DNA of 64,000 nucleotides from Gallionellales bacterium GWA2_60_142 (GCA_001801085.1 MGWR01000070.1:36933-100932), one strand, 5' to 3'. Shown: positions 47,366 through 57,965, counted from the first letter of the stretch. Numbers and translations are program-made. Notes: generated from the letters alone by a model not told the origin.

Positions 47366-50143
47366 TCAAGCCTCTTTGAGTTTCGCATGTGCTGCTGCCA
47401 ATCTTGCAATCGGCACGCGAGGCGCGGAGCAGGACACGTAGCTCAGGCCGATCTGGTGGCAGAACATGATCGAGGCCGGGTGGCCGCCGTGTTCGCCGCA
47501 GATGCCGATCTTCATGTCCGGGCGGGTGGCTCGTCCGCCTTCGATCGCCAGCTTCATCAGCTTGCCTACACCCTGCGTATCCAGTACCTCGAACGGGTTG
47601 TCGCGCAGGATGGCCTGATCGATGTAGTCCGGCAGGAACTTGTTCTCGGCATCCTCGCGCGAGAACGAGAACGTCGCCTGGGTCAGGTCGTTGGTGCCGA
47701 AGGAGAAGAACTCGGCCTCCTTCGCCAGGCTGTCGGCGCGCACGCAGGCGCGCACCACTTCCATCATCGAGCCGAATTTGATCTTCACCTTGACGCCGCT
47801 GGTCTGCTCGACCTCGGCCACGATCTTGTCGACCATGCGTTTGACGTACTGCAATTCGACCGAGGTGCACACCTGCGGCACCATGATCTCGGGATGCACA
47901 TCGGTACTTTCCTTAACGCATTCGACGGTGGCCTCGGCCAGCGCGCGGATTTGCATCGCGTAGATTTCCGGATAGGTCACGCTGAGGCGCACGCCCCTGT
48001 GTCCCAGCATCGGGTTGACTTCGTGCAGCGCGCGCACTTTTTTCAGGATCGTCTGTTTCTTCTCGATAGCCTGTTCGACGAGATGCGAATTGAGCGTGCT
48101 CGATCTGACTTGCGCCACATCGGCGGCGCTCAGTTCCGCGTCGCCCAACAGATCCAGCGTATTGGACAGGATTTCCATGCCGCTGGCAGTCTGGTGCAGG
48201 TATTGCAGGTCGGCGAGCTCCTTAATCAGTTGTTGTTCCGACGGCAAAAATTCGTGGATAGGCGGATCGAGCAGGCGGATCGTCACCGGCAGGCCGGCCA
48301 TGGTCTCCAGCAAACCTTTGAAGTCGCCGCGCTGGATCGGAAGCAGGCGATCGAGTGCGATCTGACGCTGTTGCGTATCCTCCGCGATGATCATGTCCAG
48401 CACGATGGGCAGACGGTCGCTGGCGTTGAACATGCGTTCGGTGCGGCACAGGCCGATGCCTTTCGCGCCCAGTTGCAGCGCGCGCTTCGCATCGTTCGGC
48501 GTATCGGCGTTAGCCATCACCGCCAGCCGCGCCTCCTGATCCGCCCAGCCCAGCAGCGTGTTCAGCTCGTCGGTAATCTCCGCCTCTATGGTCGGCACGC
48601 TGCCCAGATAGACCATGCCGGTAGTGCCATCGATGGTGATGATGTCGCCCTCGTGGATCACCGTCTCGCCTATCGTCGCTTGACGCAGCGTGACGTTGAC
48701 CTCGATGCCCTCGGCCCCCGCGACGCAGGGTTTGCCCATGCCGCGCGCGACCACCGCCGCATGCGATGTCTTGCCGCCCCGGCTGGTCAGGATGCCGCGC
48801 GAGGCGAAGAAACCGTGGATGTCTTCCGGCTTGGTCTCCTCGCGCACCAGGATCACCGGCTTGCCTGCCCTGCCCTGTTCCTCGGCGCGGTCGGCATCGA
48901 ACACGGCGTGGCCAAAATCTGCGCCCGGCGAAGCGGGCAGCCCCTTGGCCAGCGGCCTGGCCTTGGAGGCGGGATCGAGGCGAGGGAACAGCATTTGCGC
49001 GAGACTGTCCGGCGCGATGCGCATCAGCGCCTGACGGCGTGTGATCAGCCCTTCTTTCTCCATCTCGACGGAAGTGCGCACCATCGCGGTGGTGTTCATC
49101 TTGCCATTGCGCGTTTGCAGGCAATACAGGATGCCGCGCTCGATGGTGAACTCGAAATCCTGCACCTCGTGATAGTGGTTCTCCAGCTTGGCACGGAGTT
49201 CCTGCAACTGCCGGAACAGGTCGGGCATCTCGGTCGCCATGTAGTCGATAGGCTTGGGCGTGCGGATGCCGGCGACGACATCCTCGCCCTGCGCGTTCAC
49301 CAGATACTCGCCGAAGATGTGGTTCTCGCCGGTCGCCGGGTTGCGCGTGAAACCGACGCCGGTCGCCGAATCGTTGCCGCGATTGCCGAACACCATGGTG
49401 CAGATGTTCACCGCGGTGCCGTTGGCCATCTCCGGTGTGATGTGGAATTCGCGGCGGTAATCGACCGCGCGCTTGCCCATCCATGAGCGGAACACTGCCT
49501 TGACCGACAGGATCAATTGTTCGTACGGATTTTCGGGGAACGGCCGGCCGCTCTGTTCCTGCACTACGCGCAGGAACCGTTCGCTGACTTCCTTGAGGTC
49601 GTCGGCAGTCAGCGCCAGATCTTCCTTGATGCCGCGATCCTGTTTGACTGCACTCAGTTCGGCATCGAACAACTCGTCGGAAATATCCAGCGCGATCTTG
49701 CCGAATAACTGAATGAAGCGGCGGTAGGTGTCGTAGCCGAAGCGCGGGTCGCCGGTCTGGGCGATCTCGCCGGCCAGCGTCTGCGGATTCAGGCCGAGGT
49801 TGAGGATGGTGTCCATCATGCCCGGCATGGACATCGCCGAACCGGAGCGCACCGATACCAGCAAGGGAGCATTCGCATCGCCGAAACGCTTGCCGGTCTT
49901 AATTTCCAGCGCCTTCATCTGGGCGTCGATCTCGTCCAGCAGCGATTTCGGCAATTCCTCGCCCGACGCCGCGAGATAGCTCAGGCAGGCCTCGGTGCTG
50001 ATGACGAAGCCGGGCGGCACGTTCAGCCCGATCTGGGTCATCTCGCACAGATTCGCTCCCTTGCCGCCCAGCAGTTTCTTGTTCTTGCCGTCGCCTTCTT
50101 CGAATGCGAAGACCTGTTTTCCTGCCTTTACGATGCTGTCCAC
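47366..50143 (-). CDS. ppdK: Pyruvate, phosphate dikinase
   Basis: 925 residues from GTG 50143, which has a perfect GGAGG six bases upstream. It interconverts pyruvate + ATP + phosphate with phosphoenolpyruvate + AMP + pyrophosphate. N-terminal ATP-grasp domain: LLGGKGANLCEMTQIGLNVPPGFVIST and SVRSGSAMSMPGMMDTILNLG. Central swivelling domain with the phospho-His: ILTSRGGKTSHAAVVARGMGKPCVAG. C-terminal barrel: GLCRTERMF, MLGHRGVRL, FSFGTNDLTQATF and GICGEHGGHPASI. It is PPDK and not PEP synthase by the GGKTSHAA context and length. It would supply PEP for gluconeogenesis toward the glycogen genes. Confidence 0.97.
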   Translation of the reverse strand: MDSIVKAGKQVFAFEEGDGKNKKLLGGKGANLCEMTQIGLNVPPGFVISTEACLSYLAASGEELPKSLLDEIDAQMKALEIKTGKRFGDANAPLLVSVRSGSAMSMPGMMDTILNLGLNPQTLAGEIAQTGDPRFGYDTYRRFIQLFGKIALDISDELFDAELSAVKQDRGIKEDLALTADDLKEVSERFLRVVQEQSGRPFPENPYEQLILSVKAVFRSWMGKRAVDYRREFHITPEMANGTAVNICTMVFGNRGNDSATGVGFTRNPATGENHIFGEYLVNAQGEDVVAGIRTPKPIDYMATEMPDLFRQLQELRAKLENHYHEVQDFEFTIERGILYCLQTRNGKMNTTAMVRTSVEMEKEGLITRRQALMRIAPDSLAQMLFPRLDPASKARPLAKGLPASPGADFGHAVFDADRAEEQGRAGKPVILVREETKPEDIHGFFASRGILTSRGGKTSHAAVVARGMGKPCVAGAEGIEVNVTLRQATIGETVIHEGDIITIDGTTGMVYLGSVPTIEAEITDELNTLLGWADQEARLAVMANADTPNDAKRALQLGAKGIGLCRTERMFNASDRLPIVLDMIIAEDTQQRQIALDRLLPIQRGDFKGLLETMAGLPVTIRLLDPPIHEFLPSEQQLIKELADLQYLHQTASGMEILSNTLDLLGDAELSAADVAQVRSSTLNSHLVEQAIEKKQTILKKVRALHEVNPMLGHRGVRLSVTYPEIYAMQIRALAEATVECVKESTDVHPEIMVPQVCTSVELQYVKRMVDKIVAEVEQTSGVKVKIKFGSMMEVVRACVRADSLAKEAEFFSFGTNDLTQATFSFSREDAENKFLPDYIDQAILRDNPFEVLDTQGVGKLMKLAIEGGRATRPDMKIGICGEHGGHPASIMFCHQIGLSYVSCSAPRVPIARLAAAHAKLKEA

Positions 50144-50254
50144 TGCACACCTCCATTCAGATGACTACAGACTGCGTCCGCGATTGCGGACACGCACAAA
50201 AAACACCGGCCAATCTAGCAATGAAACATCTCTGGCGCTATAGGGGGAAGTCTA
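50144..50254. other. Leader region of ppdK
   Basis: It holds the ppdK ribosome site and a perfect short hairpin, GTCCGC-GATT-GCGGAC (50176-50191). No T run follows on either strand. I see no clear promoter. Confidence 0.4.
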
Positions 50255-50545
50255 CATCAGCTAGTCCCAATCCGATACGCAAAGCCGCGCATCTTTGATT
50301 GGGATTGGGATTGCCGTCCGCATCGAGCAAAATTCGCGGCAGGTGGAGAGGCGATGGTGGTAGATACTGCAAAAGAACCCGTCGGCCGACTTCGCCTGCG
50401 AGCGCGATGCTGCGCAGATGCGGAGAGACGGGTTTGGAGAGGTGTGCGGGGACGATGCCGCCGGGCGCATCGTCGGCCTCGGCCCAGTAGTAAAGGAACG
50501 CGGTAATTGGCGCAGCAAGCGCCGCAACTCAGGCAGGGATGTTCT
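50255..50545 (-). pseudogene. Decayed YkgJ-type cysteine-cluster (zinc/iron-chelating) protein gene
   Basis: No single frame makes a full protein, but conserved YkgJ-family pieces lie in order across three minus-strand frames. They are HPCLSCGACCANYRV, then after a frameshift FLYYWAEADDAPGGIVPAHLSKPVSPHLRSIALAGEVG, then in another frame DGFFCSIYHHRLSTCREF, then back in frame DADGNPNPNQRCAALRIGLG. The metal-binding cysteines (CxxCGACC, CSIY, CREF, RC) are all still recognisable, so the decay is recent or the base calls contain indels. It lies between the CopD-like gene and ppdK. Confidence 0.8.
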
Positions 50546-50566
50546 GAGTCGCACCCATGTTCGCGC

Positions 50567-51028
50567 TTATGCGAACACGCCCCCCGCGCCCAGGACTGCG
50601 ACACTTACGGTCAACAACCCGAGCGTCAGGTTCACCGCGACCAGCTTGCGTATCCGGCCCAGTTGCTCGCCAGCTTCTTTCCAGCTCTGCTTGGAGATAT
50701 GCACGCTGAGCGGCACATAGCAGGAAAAGAACACATAGCCGTAGATCGCGATCATCGCCACGCCTAGCGCCAGCATGATGTGTACATGGCGCGACACATG
50801 AGCGAGCCCGCCGTACAGATAGATCAGGTAGAAGCCGGTGACCAGCAGCAATCCTATCGACAACCACACCCAATTGAAAAAGCGTCGGAACACGCCGTCC
50901 CACAGGCGCAGACGCTCGGGTGGCTGCAATACCTCGGCGGCTGTCGGGCGCAACACGACATAGGCGAAGAACATGCCGCCGACCCAGACCAGCACGGCGA
51001 GAAGATGAAGCATTTTGAACAGAGCCAT
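50567..51028 (-). CDS. CopD-like four-helix integral membrane protein
   Basis: 153 residues with four hydrophobic segments (LHLLAVLVWVGGMFFAYVVL, VWLSIGLLLVTGFYLIYLY, IMLALGVAMIAIYGYVFFSCYV, LVAVNLTLGLLTVSVAVLGAGG). The opening KMLHLLAVLVWVGGMFFAY and the intramembrane His and Trp are typical of the CopD/DUF2269-type family. Such proteins are linked to copper handling or to heme, but a role here is not shown. An AGGAGAA ribosome site precedes the ATG. It is probably the last live gene downstream of rnhB. Confidence 0.78.
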   Translation of the reverse strand: MALFKMLHLLAVLVWVGGMFFAYVVLRPTAAEVLQPPERLRLWDGVFRRFFNWVWLSIGLLLVTGFYLIYLYGGLAHVSRHVHIMLALGVAMIAIYGYVFFSCYVPLSVHISKQSWKEAGEQLGRIRKLVAVNLTLGLLTVSVAVLGAGGVFA

Positions 51029-51050
51029 GATTTTCTCCTAAGGTTCTCAG

Positions 51051-51626
51051 TTAAGTGTAATGCAACATCTCGCGCACCGGCCTGAAACTCCGGCGATGCA
51101 CATTGGACACGCCGTGTTCGCGCAATGCGGCGAGATGCGCGGCGGTCGGGTAGCCCTTGTGCTCGGCGAAGCCGTATTGCGGATACTGTTCGTGCAATTG
51201 CAACATCAGTTCATCGCGCGCGGTCTTCGCCAGTATCGAGGCGGCGGAAATCGCGGCGACCTTACTGTCGCCCTTGACGATAGCCTCGCTGGGGATGCCG
51301 GTCTGCGGACAATACAAGCCATCCACCAATACTTGCTGCGGACGGATCGGCAACGCCTCGACCGCACGGCGCATCGCCAGCAGCGTGGCTTGCAGAATGT
51401 TCATCTCGTCGATTTCGCCGACCTCGGCGTAAGCCACCGCCCAAGCCAGCGCGCGTTCGCGGATGATCGGGGCGAGGCGGTCGCGCTGTTTTTCGGAAAG
51501 TTTCTTCGAATCGGCTAGCCCCTCGATCGGATGCGCCGCATCGAGGATCACCGCCGCGGCGCTGACCGGCCCGGCCAGTGGGCCGCGCCCGGCTTCGTCT
51601 ACGCCGCAGATCAGGATGACGCTCAT
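51051..51626 (-). CDS. rnhB: Ribonuclease HII
   Basis: 191 residues from ATG 51626, which overlaps the lpxB stop (ATGA); the track's 52037 start runs back through lpxB. It removes ribonucleotides from DNA. Active-site acids are in [16 protein letters not shown] (Asp-Glu), VLVDG (Asp) and [24 protein letters not shown] (Asp). Last gene of the lpx block, as in many proteobacteria. Confidence 0.96.
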   Translation of the reverse strand: MSVILICGVDEAGRGPLAGPVSAAAVILDAAHPIEGLADSKKLSEKQRDRLAPIIRERALAWAVAYAEVGEIDEMNILQATLLAMRRAVEALPIRPQQVLVDGLYCPQTGIPSEAIVKGDSKVAAISAASILAKTARDELMLQLHEQYPQYGFAEHKGYPTAAHLAALREHGVSNVHRRSFRPVREMLHYT

Positions 51627-52774
51627 GCCGGCAGATAAGGCAGAATAGCCGCCGCCGCCTTCTGCGCGGTGTCCTGGCGCAGCGTACGATGCAGTTCGTG
51701 GAACGTCTCTTCCAGTTGCACCACGGCCTCGCCATTGTTGACCAGATTCAGCAGCGCCTGCGTCAGGTTCTCCGGCGTTGCATCTTCCTGGATCAATTCG
51801 GGCACGACGAAGCGCTCGCACAGGATGTTGGGCAGGCCGAAGTACGGCTGGTAGCGCTTGCGTTTGATCATCCACCAGGAGAAAGCCGGCATGCGATAGG
51901 TGATGACCATGGGGCGCTTCAGCAGCGCGCACTCCAGCGTCGCGGTGCCGGAGGCGACCAGCACGCCGTCGGCGGCGATCATCGCGTCCTGAGCGTGACC
52001 GAACAACAGGGTGATCGGCAACTGCTCGGCATCGCAATCGTACAGCGCCTGTTCGAAAATGCCGCGCGTCTCACGGCTGACCAACGGCACGAGAAAGCGC
52101 GCATCCGGTATTTGCTGCAACACCAGTTTCGCGGTCTCGATATAGGTATGCGCGAGGTGCTTCACTTCGCTCTGGCGACTGCCGGGCAGAAAGGCGAACA
52201 CCTTCGCGTGCAGCGGAATGCGCATGGTCTCGCGCATCTCGGCGCGCTTGGGGAATTCCGGCAGCATGTCGGCGAGCGGATGGCCGACGTAATCCACCGC
52301 GATCCCGGCCTGCCGGTACAGTCTGGGCTCATGCGGGAACAGCGCGAGCACGCGCGACACGGCGCGCCCGATCTTGTGGATGCGCTCGCCGCGCCATGCC
52401 CAGATCGACGGGCTGACGTAATGGATAGTCGGGATGCCGCTCATCTTGAGCGCCATCTCCAGATCCAGATTGAAGTCCGGCGCATCCACGCCGATGAACA
52501 GGTCCGGGCGTTTGCCCAGGAAATATTCACGCAGCTTGCGGCGGATGCCGACGATCTCGCGATAGTGACGCAACACCTCGACATAGCCGCGCACCGCGAG
52601 CTTTTCCATCGGGAACAGCACCTCCATGCCGGCGGATTGCATCTTCGGCCCGCCGATGCCGACAAAATGGATGTCGGGACGCGCTTCTTTCAATGCTGTC
52701 ATCAGATGGCTGCCAAGCATGTCGCCGGACGCTTCGCCCGCGACGATGCCGATTACGATTCTTTTCTGCTGCAT
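51623..52774 (-). CDS. lpxB: Lipid-A-disaccharide synthase
   Basis: 383 residues. A GT19 glycosyltransferase that condenses UDP-diacylglucosamine with lipid X at the inner membrane. Family blocks: [101 protein letters not shown] and [21 protein letters not shown]. It lies 24 bases after lpxA and overlaps rnhB by four bases. Confidence 0.98.
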   Translation of the reverse strand: MQQKRIVIGIVAGEASGDMLGSHLMTALKEARPDIHFVGIGGPKMQSAGMEVLFPMEKLAVRGYVEVLRHYREIVGIRRKLREYFLGKRPDLFIGVDAPDFNLDLEMALKMSGIPTIHYVSPSIWAWRGERIHKIGRAVSRVLALFPHEPRLYRQAGIAVDYVGHPLADMLPEFPKRAEMRETMRIPLHAKVFAFLPGSRQSEVKHLAHTYIETAKLVLQQIPDARFLVPLVSRETRGIFEQALYDCDAEQLPITLLFGHAQDAMIAADGVLVASGTATLECALLKRPMVITYRMPAFSWWMIKRKRYQPYFGLPNILCERFVVPELIQEDATPENLTQALLNLVNNGEAVVQLEETFHELHRTLRQDTAQKAAAAILPYLPA

Positions 52775-52798
52775 GGAGAAACCTTTGTGTTATCCGAT

Positions 52799-53569
52799 CT
52801 AACGGACGATACCGCGGGTAGATGTCGCGAGGAAGTCGGCCAGCGGCTGCAACTCCGGATGCTCGGCCAGTTGACCCTCGATTTCGGCCTTGGCCTCGTC
52901 GAAACTCATGCCGGACTTGTACAGCGTCTTGTAGGCTCGCTTGATTGCCATGATCGCTTCGCTCGAATAACCGCGACGCTTCAGCCCTTCCGCATTGATG
53001 CCGTGCGGTGCGCAGGGATTGCCCGAAGCCAGCACGTAAGTTGGCACATCCTTGAACAGGATGGTTCCCATACCGGTGATGATGTGCTCGCCTATCCTGA
53101 CGAACTGGTGCACCACGGTGAAGCCGCCGAGGATCGCATAGTCGCCGACATGCACATGGCCGGCCAGCTGCGCGTTGTTCGCGAAGATCGTGTGGCTGCC
53201 GACCTGGCAATCGTGCGCCAGATGCACGTAGGCCATGATCCAGTTGTGGCTGCCGACGCGCGTGACGCCGACATCCTGAGCGGTACCGAGGTTGAAGGTG
53301 CAGAACTCGCGTATGGTGTTGTGGTCGCCGATCTCCAGCCGAGTCGGTTCGTTGGCGTATTTCTTGTCCTGCGGAATTTCGCCCAGCGAACAGAACTGGA
53401 AGATGCGGTTGTGCTTGCCGATGCGCGTGTGACCGTTGATTACCACATGCGGGCCGATCACCGTGCCCTCGCCGATCTCGACATGCTCGCCGATGATCGA
53501 GTACGGCCCCACCTCGACGTCGTCGGCAAGCCTGGCGTTGGGGTGGACTATCGCGGTCGGATGGATCAT
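52799..53569 (-). CDS. lpxA: UDP-N-acetylglucosamine O-acyltransferase
   Basis: 256 residues. First enzyme of lipid A synthesis; it moves a hydroxyacyl chain from ACP to UDP-GlcNAc. The sequence is mostly left-handed parallel beta-helix hexapeptides ([32 protein letters not shown]). The catalytic His is in LAHDCQVG, and the C-terminal helical part is [27 protein letters not shown]. It sits between fabZ and lpxB. Confidence 0.98.
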   Translation of the reverse strand: MIHPTAIVHPNARLADDVEVGPYSIIGEHVEIGEGTVIGPHVVINGHTRIGKHNRIFQFCSLGEIPQDKKYANEPTRLEIGDHNTIREFCTFNLGTAQDVGVTRVGSHNWIMAYVHLAHDCQVGSHTIFANNAQLAGHVHVGDYAILGGFTVVHQFVRIGEHIITGMGTILFKDVPTYVLASGNPCAPHGINAEGLKRRGYSSEAIMAIKRAYKTLYKSGMSFDEAKAEIEGQLAEHPELQPLADFLATSTRGIVR

Positions 53570-53591
53570 GTAAACCTCGTCAAATCCGGGA

Positions 53592-54041
53592 TTACGCGAC
53601 CGACTTGACGGTGCACATCAGTTCGGCTTCGGCAGCCAGCTGGCCGTCCACTTCGGCAGTGCCCTTGAACTTGAACACGCCGCGCATGCTGCGCGTCAGC
53701 TCCACCTTGAAGATCAGCTGGTCGCCGGGAGACACCGGGCGCTTGAAGCGCGCGCCGTCGATGCCGGCGAAGTAGTACACCGAGTTCTCGTCCGGTTTGC
53801 TGTCCATGGACTTGAACGACAGCAAGGCCGCGACCTGGGCCATCGCCTCGATGATCAGCACGCCGGGCATCACCGGGTGATGCGGGTAATGGCCGGGGAA
53901 GAACGGCTCGTTGATGGTGACGTTCTTCAGCGCGACGATGTTCTTGCCGGGTTCGACCGACAGCACGCGATCGACCAGCAGGAAGGGATAGCGGTGCGGC
54001 AGATGTTCGAGAATGGCGTGAATGTCCATGGCGGTACTCAT
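53592..54041 (-). CDS. fabZ: 3-hydroxyacyl-[acyl-carrier-protein] dehydratase
   Basis: 149 residues, hot-dog fold. Active-site blocks [13 protein letters not shown] and [27 protein letters not shown] contain the catalytic His and Glu. It dehydrates hydroxyacyl-ACP and so sets the balance between fatty acid elongation and lipid A use of the same substrate. The start shares one base with the lpxD stop. Confidence 0.98.
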   Translation of the reverse strand: MSTAMDIHAILEHLPHRYPFLLVDRVLSVEPGKNIVALKNVTINEPFFPGHYPHHPVMPGVLIIEAMAQVAALLSFKSMDSKPDENSVYYFAGIDGARFKRPVSPGDQLIFKVELTRSMRGVFKFKGTAEVDGQLAAEAELMCTVKSVA

Positions 54042-55093
54042 TATTCTTCCCTTTCAGTGATGCTTGTTTTCAATGATTCGAATTGTTGCTCCAGCGCCTT
54101 GATGCGCTTCGCCATCTGGTCGAGATGACGCAGATGCACGGCGTTCTTGCGCCAGTCTTCCTGTTTGGAGAGCGGGAAGATCGCGGCATAGGAGCCGGCC
54201 TCGCGGATCGATTTTCCGACCAGCGTATGCGCGGCGACCTCGACATGATCGGCCAGTTGCAGGTGACCGAGGATGCGGGCTCCGCCGCCGATCAGGCAGT
54301 ACTTGCCGATCACCGCGCTGCCGGCAATGCCGGCGCAGCCGGCAATGGCGGTGTGCGCGCCGATGCGCACGTTGTGCGCGACCTGGATCTGGTTGTCCAG
54401 CTTCACGCCGTCCTCAATCACCGTATCGTTAAGCGCGCCGCGATCTATCGTGGTGTTCGCGCCGATCTCGACGTCGTTACCGATCACCACGCGACCGATC
54501 TGCGGGATCTTGAGCCAGCGGCCCTCGTCCATCGCGATGCCGAAACCGTCCGAGCCAATCACGCAGCCGGAATGGGCGATCAGGTCGTCTCCGATCACGC
54601 AATCATGGTAGACCGTCACGCGCGGATACAGCCGCGCGCGGCTGCCGATCATCGCGTTCTCGCCTATGCAGCATCCCTCGCCGATCACCGAATCCGCACC
54701 TATCACCGCCCCCTCGCCGATCACCGCAGTCGCGGCGATGCTGGCGGTCGGGTCGATACGGGCGCTGGCGCCAATCACCGCGGAAGGATGCACGCCCGGA
54801 CGAATCTCGGGCAACGGGTTGAGCAGCGCCGAGACTCGGGCGAAATAGGCATAGGGGTTGGCGCAGACGATGCGCGGCAGACCGGTCGCATCGGCATCCG
54901 CCTCGGCGAGTATCACCGCTCCCGCCTCGGTGGTCGCCAGTTGCGCGCGATACTTGCTATTGGTCAGGAAGCTGATGTGCCGCGACTGCGCGCTTTCCAG
55001 CGTCGCGATCTGGGCTACGCGCACCTCGCCGTCGCCCAGCACGCGCCCACCGAGCCGGGCGGCAATTGCGGTCAGACTATATGTGACAGACAT
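54041..55093 (-). CDS. lpxD: UDP-3-O-acylglucosamine N-acyltransferase
   Basis: 350 residues. Third step of lipid A synthesis. The N-terminal substrate-binding domain ([43 protein letters not shown]) precedes a long beta-helix of hexapeptides with the catalytic His in [28 protein letters not shown]. It ends in a helical tail that contacts ACP. It lies 14 bases downstream of skp. Confidence 0.98.
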   Translation of the reverse strand: MSVTYSLTAIAARLGGRVLGDGEVRVAQIATLESAQSRHISFLTNSKYRAQLATTEAGAVILAEADADATGLPRIVCANPYAYFARVSALLNPLPEIRPGVHPSAVIGASARIDPTASIAATAVIGEGAVIGADSVIGEGCCIGENAMIGSRARLYPRVTVYHDCVIGDDLIAHSGCVIGSDGFGIAMDEGRWLKIPQIGRVVIGNDVEIGANTTIDRGALNDTVIEDGVKLDNQIQVAHNVRIGAHTAIAGCAGIAGSAVIGKYCLIGGGARILGHLQLADHVEVAAHTLVGKSIREAGSYAAIFPLSKQEDWRKNAVHLRHLDQMAKRIKALEQQFESLKTSITEREE

Positions 55094-55107
55094 GCCGAAA
55101 ATGCCGC

Positions 55108-55629
55108 CTACTTGCCATCCTTGGCGGCAGGTTTCTCTATCGCGAGGTGCTTGATGACCTTGTCGGTGATGTCTATCTTGGGATTGCGATACACCGCCTC
55201 CTGCAGGATCAGGTCGTACTTCTCCGTTTCGGCGATGATCTGAATCGCCTTGTTGGCCTGCTCCAGCACGATGGACAATTCCTCGTTCTTGCGCAGATTC
55301 AGGTCTTCGCGGAACTCGCGCTGCATGCGTTGCAGATTCACGTTCATCGCGGTCAATTCGCGCTCCTTGTTGCGGTGATCGGCATCGGTCATCGCGCCCG
55401 CCTCCTTCTCCAGCAGCGCCTGAAGCTCCTTGACCTGCTTCATCAGCTTTTTGATCTCCTGATCGCGACCGGAGAACTCCTTCTCAATGCGCTTCTCGGC
55501 CTTCAGCGCCGGCGACGATTCGCGCAACACGCGTTCGGTATCCACCACGCCCACCCTGAAATCGGCAGCCTGCACCGTTCCGACACTCAGCCCCAGGGCC
55601 AGCATCGCCATCATGATCTTCGTTTTCAT
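55108..55629 (-). CDS. skp: Periplasmic chaperone Skp/OmpH-like
   Basis: 173 residues from ATG 55629, which has GAGGAG upstream; the track start is 13 codons longer. The signal peptide (MKTKIMMAMLALGLSVGTVQA) is followed by DFRVGVVDTERVLRESSPALKAEKRIEKEFSGRDQEIKKLMKQVKELQALLEKE, the Skp body plus long coiled-coil tentacle. It carries unfolded outer-membrane proteins to BamA, whose gene is immediately upstream. Confidence 0.94.
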   Translation of the reverse strand: MKTKIMMAMLALGLSVGTVQAADFRVGVVDTERVLRESSPALKAEKRIEKEFSGRDQEIKKLMKQVKELQALLEKEAGAMTDADHRNKERELTAMNVNLQRMQREFREDLNLRKNEELSIVLEQANKAIQIIAETEKYDLILQEAVYRNPKIDITDKVIKHLAIEKPAAKDGK

Positions 55630-55682
55630 TACATACTCCTCGCTCATCGTAATCGGTATCCCGGACAACCGGGGGTTGCATG

Positions 55683-57965
55683 TCAGAACATCGAGCCCAA
55701 ATTAAACTGGAACTTCTGCAGCCTGTCTTCCGGCTGCTTGTTCAGCGGCACGGCATAGCTGAACTTGAGCGGCCCCATCGGCGAGATCCAGATGACCGCC
55801 GCCCCCGTGGAATAGCGTATGCCCGCGCTACCAGGCAGATCGCCCGGACCGTACACCGCACCGGCATCGACGAAACCGCTCAGGCGCACCGACTTATTCT
55901 TTTCCATACCCGGGAACGGCACCATCAATTCCGCGTTGCCAACCACGCGACGCGTACCGCCCAGCACCGCATTGTTGACGTCGCGCGGGCCGAGCGAATT
56001 GGACTCAAAACCGCGCACCGATCCGGTGCCGCCGCCATAGAAATTCTTGAAGAACGGCAAGTCCTTGCCGCCGTAGCCTCCGCCTACACCCACTTCGCCG
56101 TTCAACAGCAGCGTGATGTCGCTGGCGACCGGATAGAACCGCTGATGCTGGTAATTCAACTTGTAATAGCGCATATCGAACATCGGCAGCGCCATCTCAA
56201 GGAAGGCGCGCTGCACCGTGCCCTCGGTGGTGTAAATCGCGCTGTCGCGGCTATCCCTGGACCAGCCGACCGTGCCGAGCAGATTACTGTTCGAGGCGCC
56301 GAAGGTGTTCACGTACTGCGACAGGCGCGCCGGTGAAGCCGCCGTCAGGATCAACTGGGTATTTTCGGCAGACAGCCCATAGCTGATGGACTCGTCCTCG
56401 TCGATCGGCACACCGAAACGCACTCCGCCGCCCAGCGTATGCGAACCGTATTGGCTGACCGCAGTGCTGGTCGAATCGGTGTTGCGCTTGTAAACATCGA
56501 AACCGCGACTAACGCCCTCGTCGGTGAAATACGGATTGGTATAGGAGAACGAATAAACCTGATTGGTCTTGCTGGTGTTGATCTGCACCGCCGCATGGTT
56601 GCCGCTGCCGAACAAATTGTTCTGGCTGACGCTTCCGCTCAGCGACAAGCCTTCCCCTTGGGAGAAACCCGCACCTGCGGAAATGTTGCCGGTGGACTTC
56701 TCCGCCACGGCGATATTCACGTCCATCTGATCCGCCGTGCCCTGCACCGGCAGGGTCTCCACATTCACTTCCTCGAAGAAATCCAGTTTATCGACGCGTT
56801 GCTTGGACTTTTTGATTTTCTCGACGTCGAACCATGCACCCTCGACTTGACGGAACTCGCGCCGGATCACTTCGTCGCGTGTCTTGTCGTTGCCGGCGAT
56901 ATTGATGCGGCGGATGTACACGCGCTGACCGGGATCGACCATGAAATTGAACGCCACCTCATGCTTTTCCTTGTCTATCGTCGGCACTGCATTCACGTTG
57001 GCGAAAGCATAGCCCTCCCCTCCCAAGCGGTCGCTGATCTTTTTGCTTGAGTCCGTCAAAGCGCTACGCGAAAAAGTATCGCCTGCCTTGATCTGGATCA
57101 ACTGTTCGACCTCTTCCTTGGGCACTATCGTGTTGCCGACCACAGCCACATTGGACACGGTATATTTCGTGCCCTCGCTGAAATTGATCGTGATGTAAAT
57201 ATCCTTCTTGTCCGGCGTGATCGAGACTTGGGTGGAATCGATATTGAATTCCAGATAGCCGTTGTCCATGTAGAACGAACGCATCGCCTCCATGTCGGCG
57301 GACAGTTTCTGCTTGGAATACTGATCGTTCTTGCTGAACCAACTCATCCAGTCCGGCGTGCTGAGCTTCATCAGGTCCAGCAACTCCTGCTCGCCGTAGG
57401 CCTGATTGCCGACCAAGTTGATCTGTTTGATCTTGGAGACTTCGCCTTCCACCACGTTGAACACTACGGCAACGCGGTTGCGCTCCAGTTCGGTGACCGA
57501 GGTGGTCACGCTGACGCCGTACTTACCGCGCGCGACATATTGGCGCTTCAACTCCTGCGTCGCCTTCTCCAGCGCCCCCTTGTCGAAAATGCGCGCCTCG
57601 GCCAGCCCTGCATACTTCATGTTGTCTTTGAGTTGCTGCGCCGGGAAATCCTTGATGCCGTTAAGTTCGATGCTGGCGATGGAGGGACGCTCGCGCACCA
57701 GCACGATCAGCACGCCCTGCTCGACCTCCAGGCGCACATCCTTGAAGAAGCCGGTGGCATACAACGCGCGGATTGCCGCAGCCGCCTGCGTGTCGTCCAT
57801 CGTGTCGCCGACCTTGATGGGCAGGTAGCTGAACACCGTGCCGGCCTCGGTGCGCTGTATACCTTCGACACGAATATCGGTGACTTTAAATGGCTCGATC
57901 GCCCAGGCGGGCGAGATGCAGAGCAGGGAAATCAGCCCTGCCAGTTTTTTCAGTTTCATTTTCAA
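55683..57965 (-). CDS. bamA: Outer-membrane protein assembly factor BamA
   Basis: 760 residues. Signal peptide (KLKKLAGLISLLCISPAWA), five POTRA repeats (from FKVTDIRVEGIQRTEAGTVFSYLPIKVGDTMDD to about residue 420), then a 16-strand barrel with the lid-loop motif VRGFESNSLGPRD. The C-terminus FNLGSMF ends in the expected Phe. It inserts beta-barrel proteins into the outer membrane. Its start overlaps the rseP stop by four bases. Confidence 0.98.
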   Translation of the reverse strand: MKMKLKKLAGLISLLCISPAWAIEPFKVTDIRVEGIQRTEAGTVFSYLPIKVGDTMDDTQAAAAIRALYATGFFKDVRLEVEQGVLIVLVRERPSIASIELNGIKDFPAQQLKDNMKYAGLAEARIFDKGALEKATQELKRQYVARGKYGVSVTTSVTELERNRVAVVFNVVEGEVSKIKQINLVGNQAYGEQELLDLMKLSTPDWMSWFSKNDQYSKQKLSADMEAMRSFYMDNGYLEFNIDSTQVSITPDKKDIYITINFSEGTKYTVSNVAVVGNTIVPKEEVEQLIQIKAGDTFSRSALTDSSKKISDRLGGEGYAFANVNAVPTIDKEKHEVAFNFMVDPGQRVYIRRINIAGNDKTRDEVIRREFRQVEGAWFDVEKIKKSKQRVDKLDFFEEVNVETLPVQGTADQMDVNIAVAEKSTGNISAGAGFSQGEGLSLSGSVSQNNLFGSGNHAAVQINTSKTNQVYSFSYTNPYFTDEGVSRGFDVYKRNTDSTSTAVSQYGSHTLGGGVRFGVPIDEDESISYGLSAENTQLILTAASPARLSQYVNTFGASNSNLLGTVGWSRDSRDSAIYTTEGTVQRAFLEMALPMFDMRYYKLNYQHQRFYPVASDITLLLNGEVGVGGGYGGKDLPFFKNFYGGGTGSVRGFESNSLGPRDVNNAVLGGTRRVVGNAELMVPFPGMEKNKSVRLSGFVDAGAVYGPGDLPGSAGIRYSTGAAVIWISPMGPLKFSYAVPLNKQPEDRLQKFQFNLGSMF

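Noticed and set aside
47177-49486. 769-residue plus-strand ORF
   Set aside because: It is antisense to ppdK and greB; the His/Arg/Ala-rich composition is typical of a GC-rich shadow frame.
50257-50604. 115-residue minus-strand ORF with CLSCGACC taken as an intact gene
   Set aside because: Only its first part matches YkgJ proteins. The later conserved pieces are in other frames, so it is treated as a pseudogene.
51689-53608. 639-residue plus-strand ORF
   Set aside because: It is antisense to lpxB and lpxA, with no recognisable domain.
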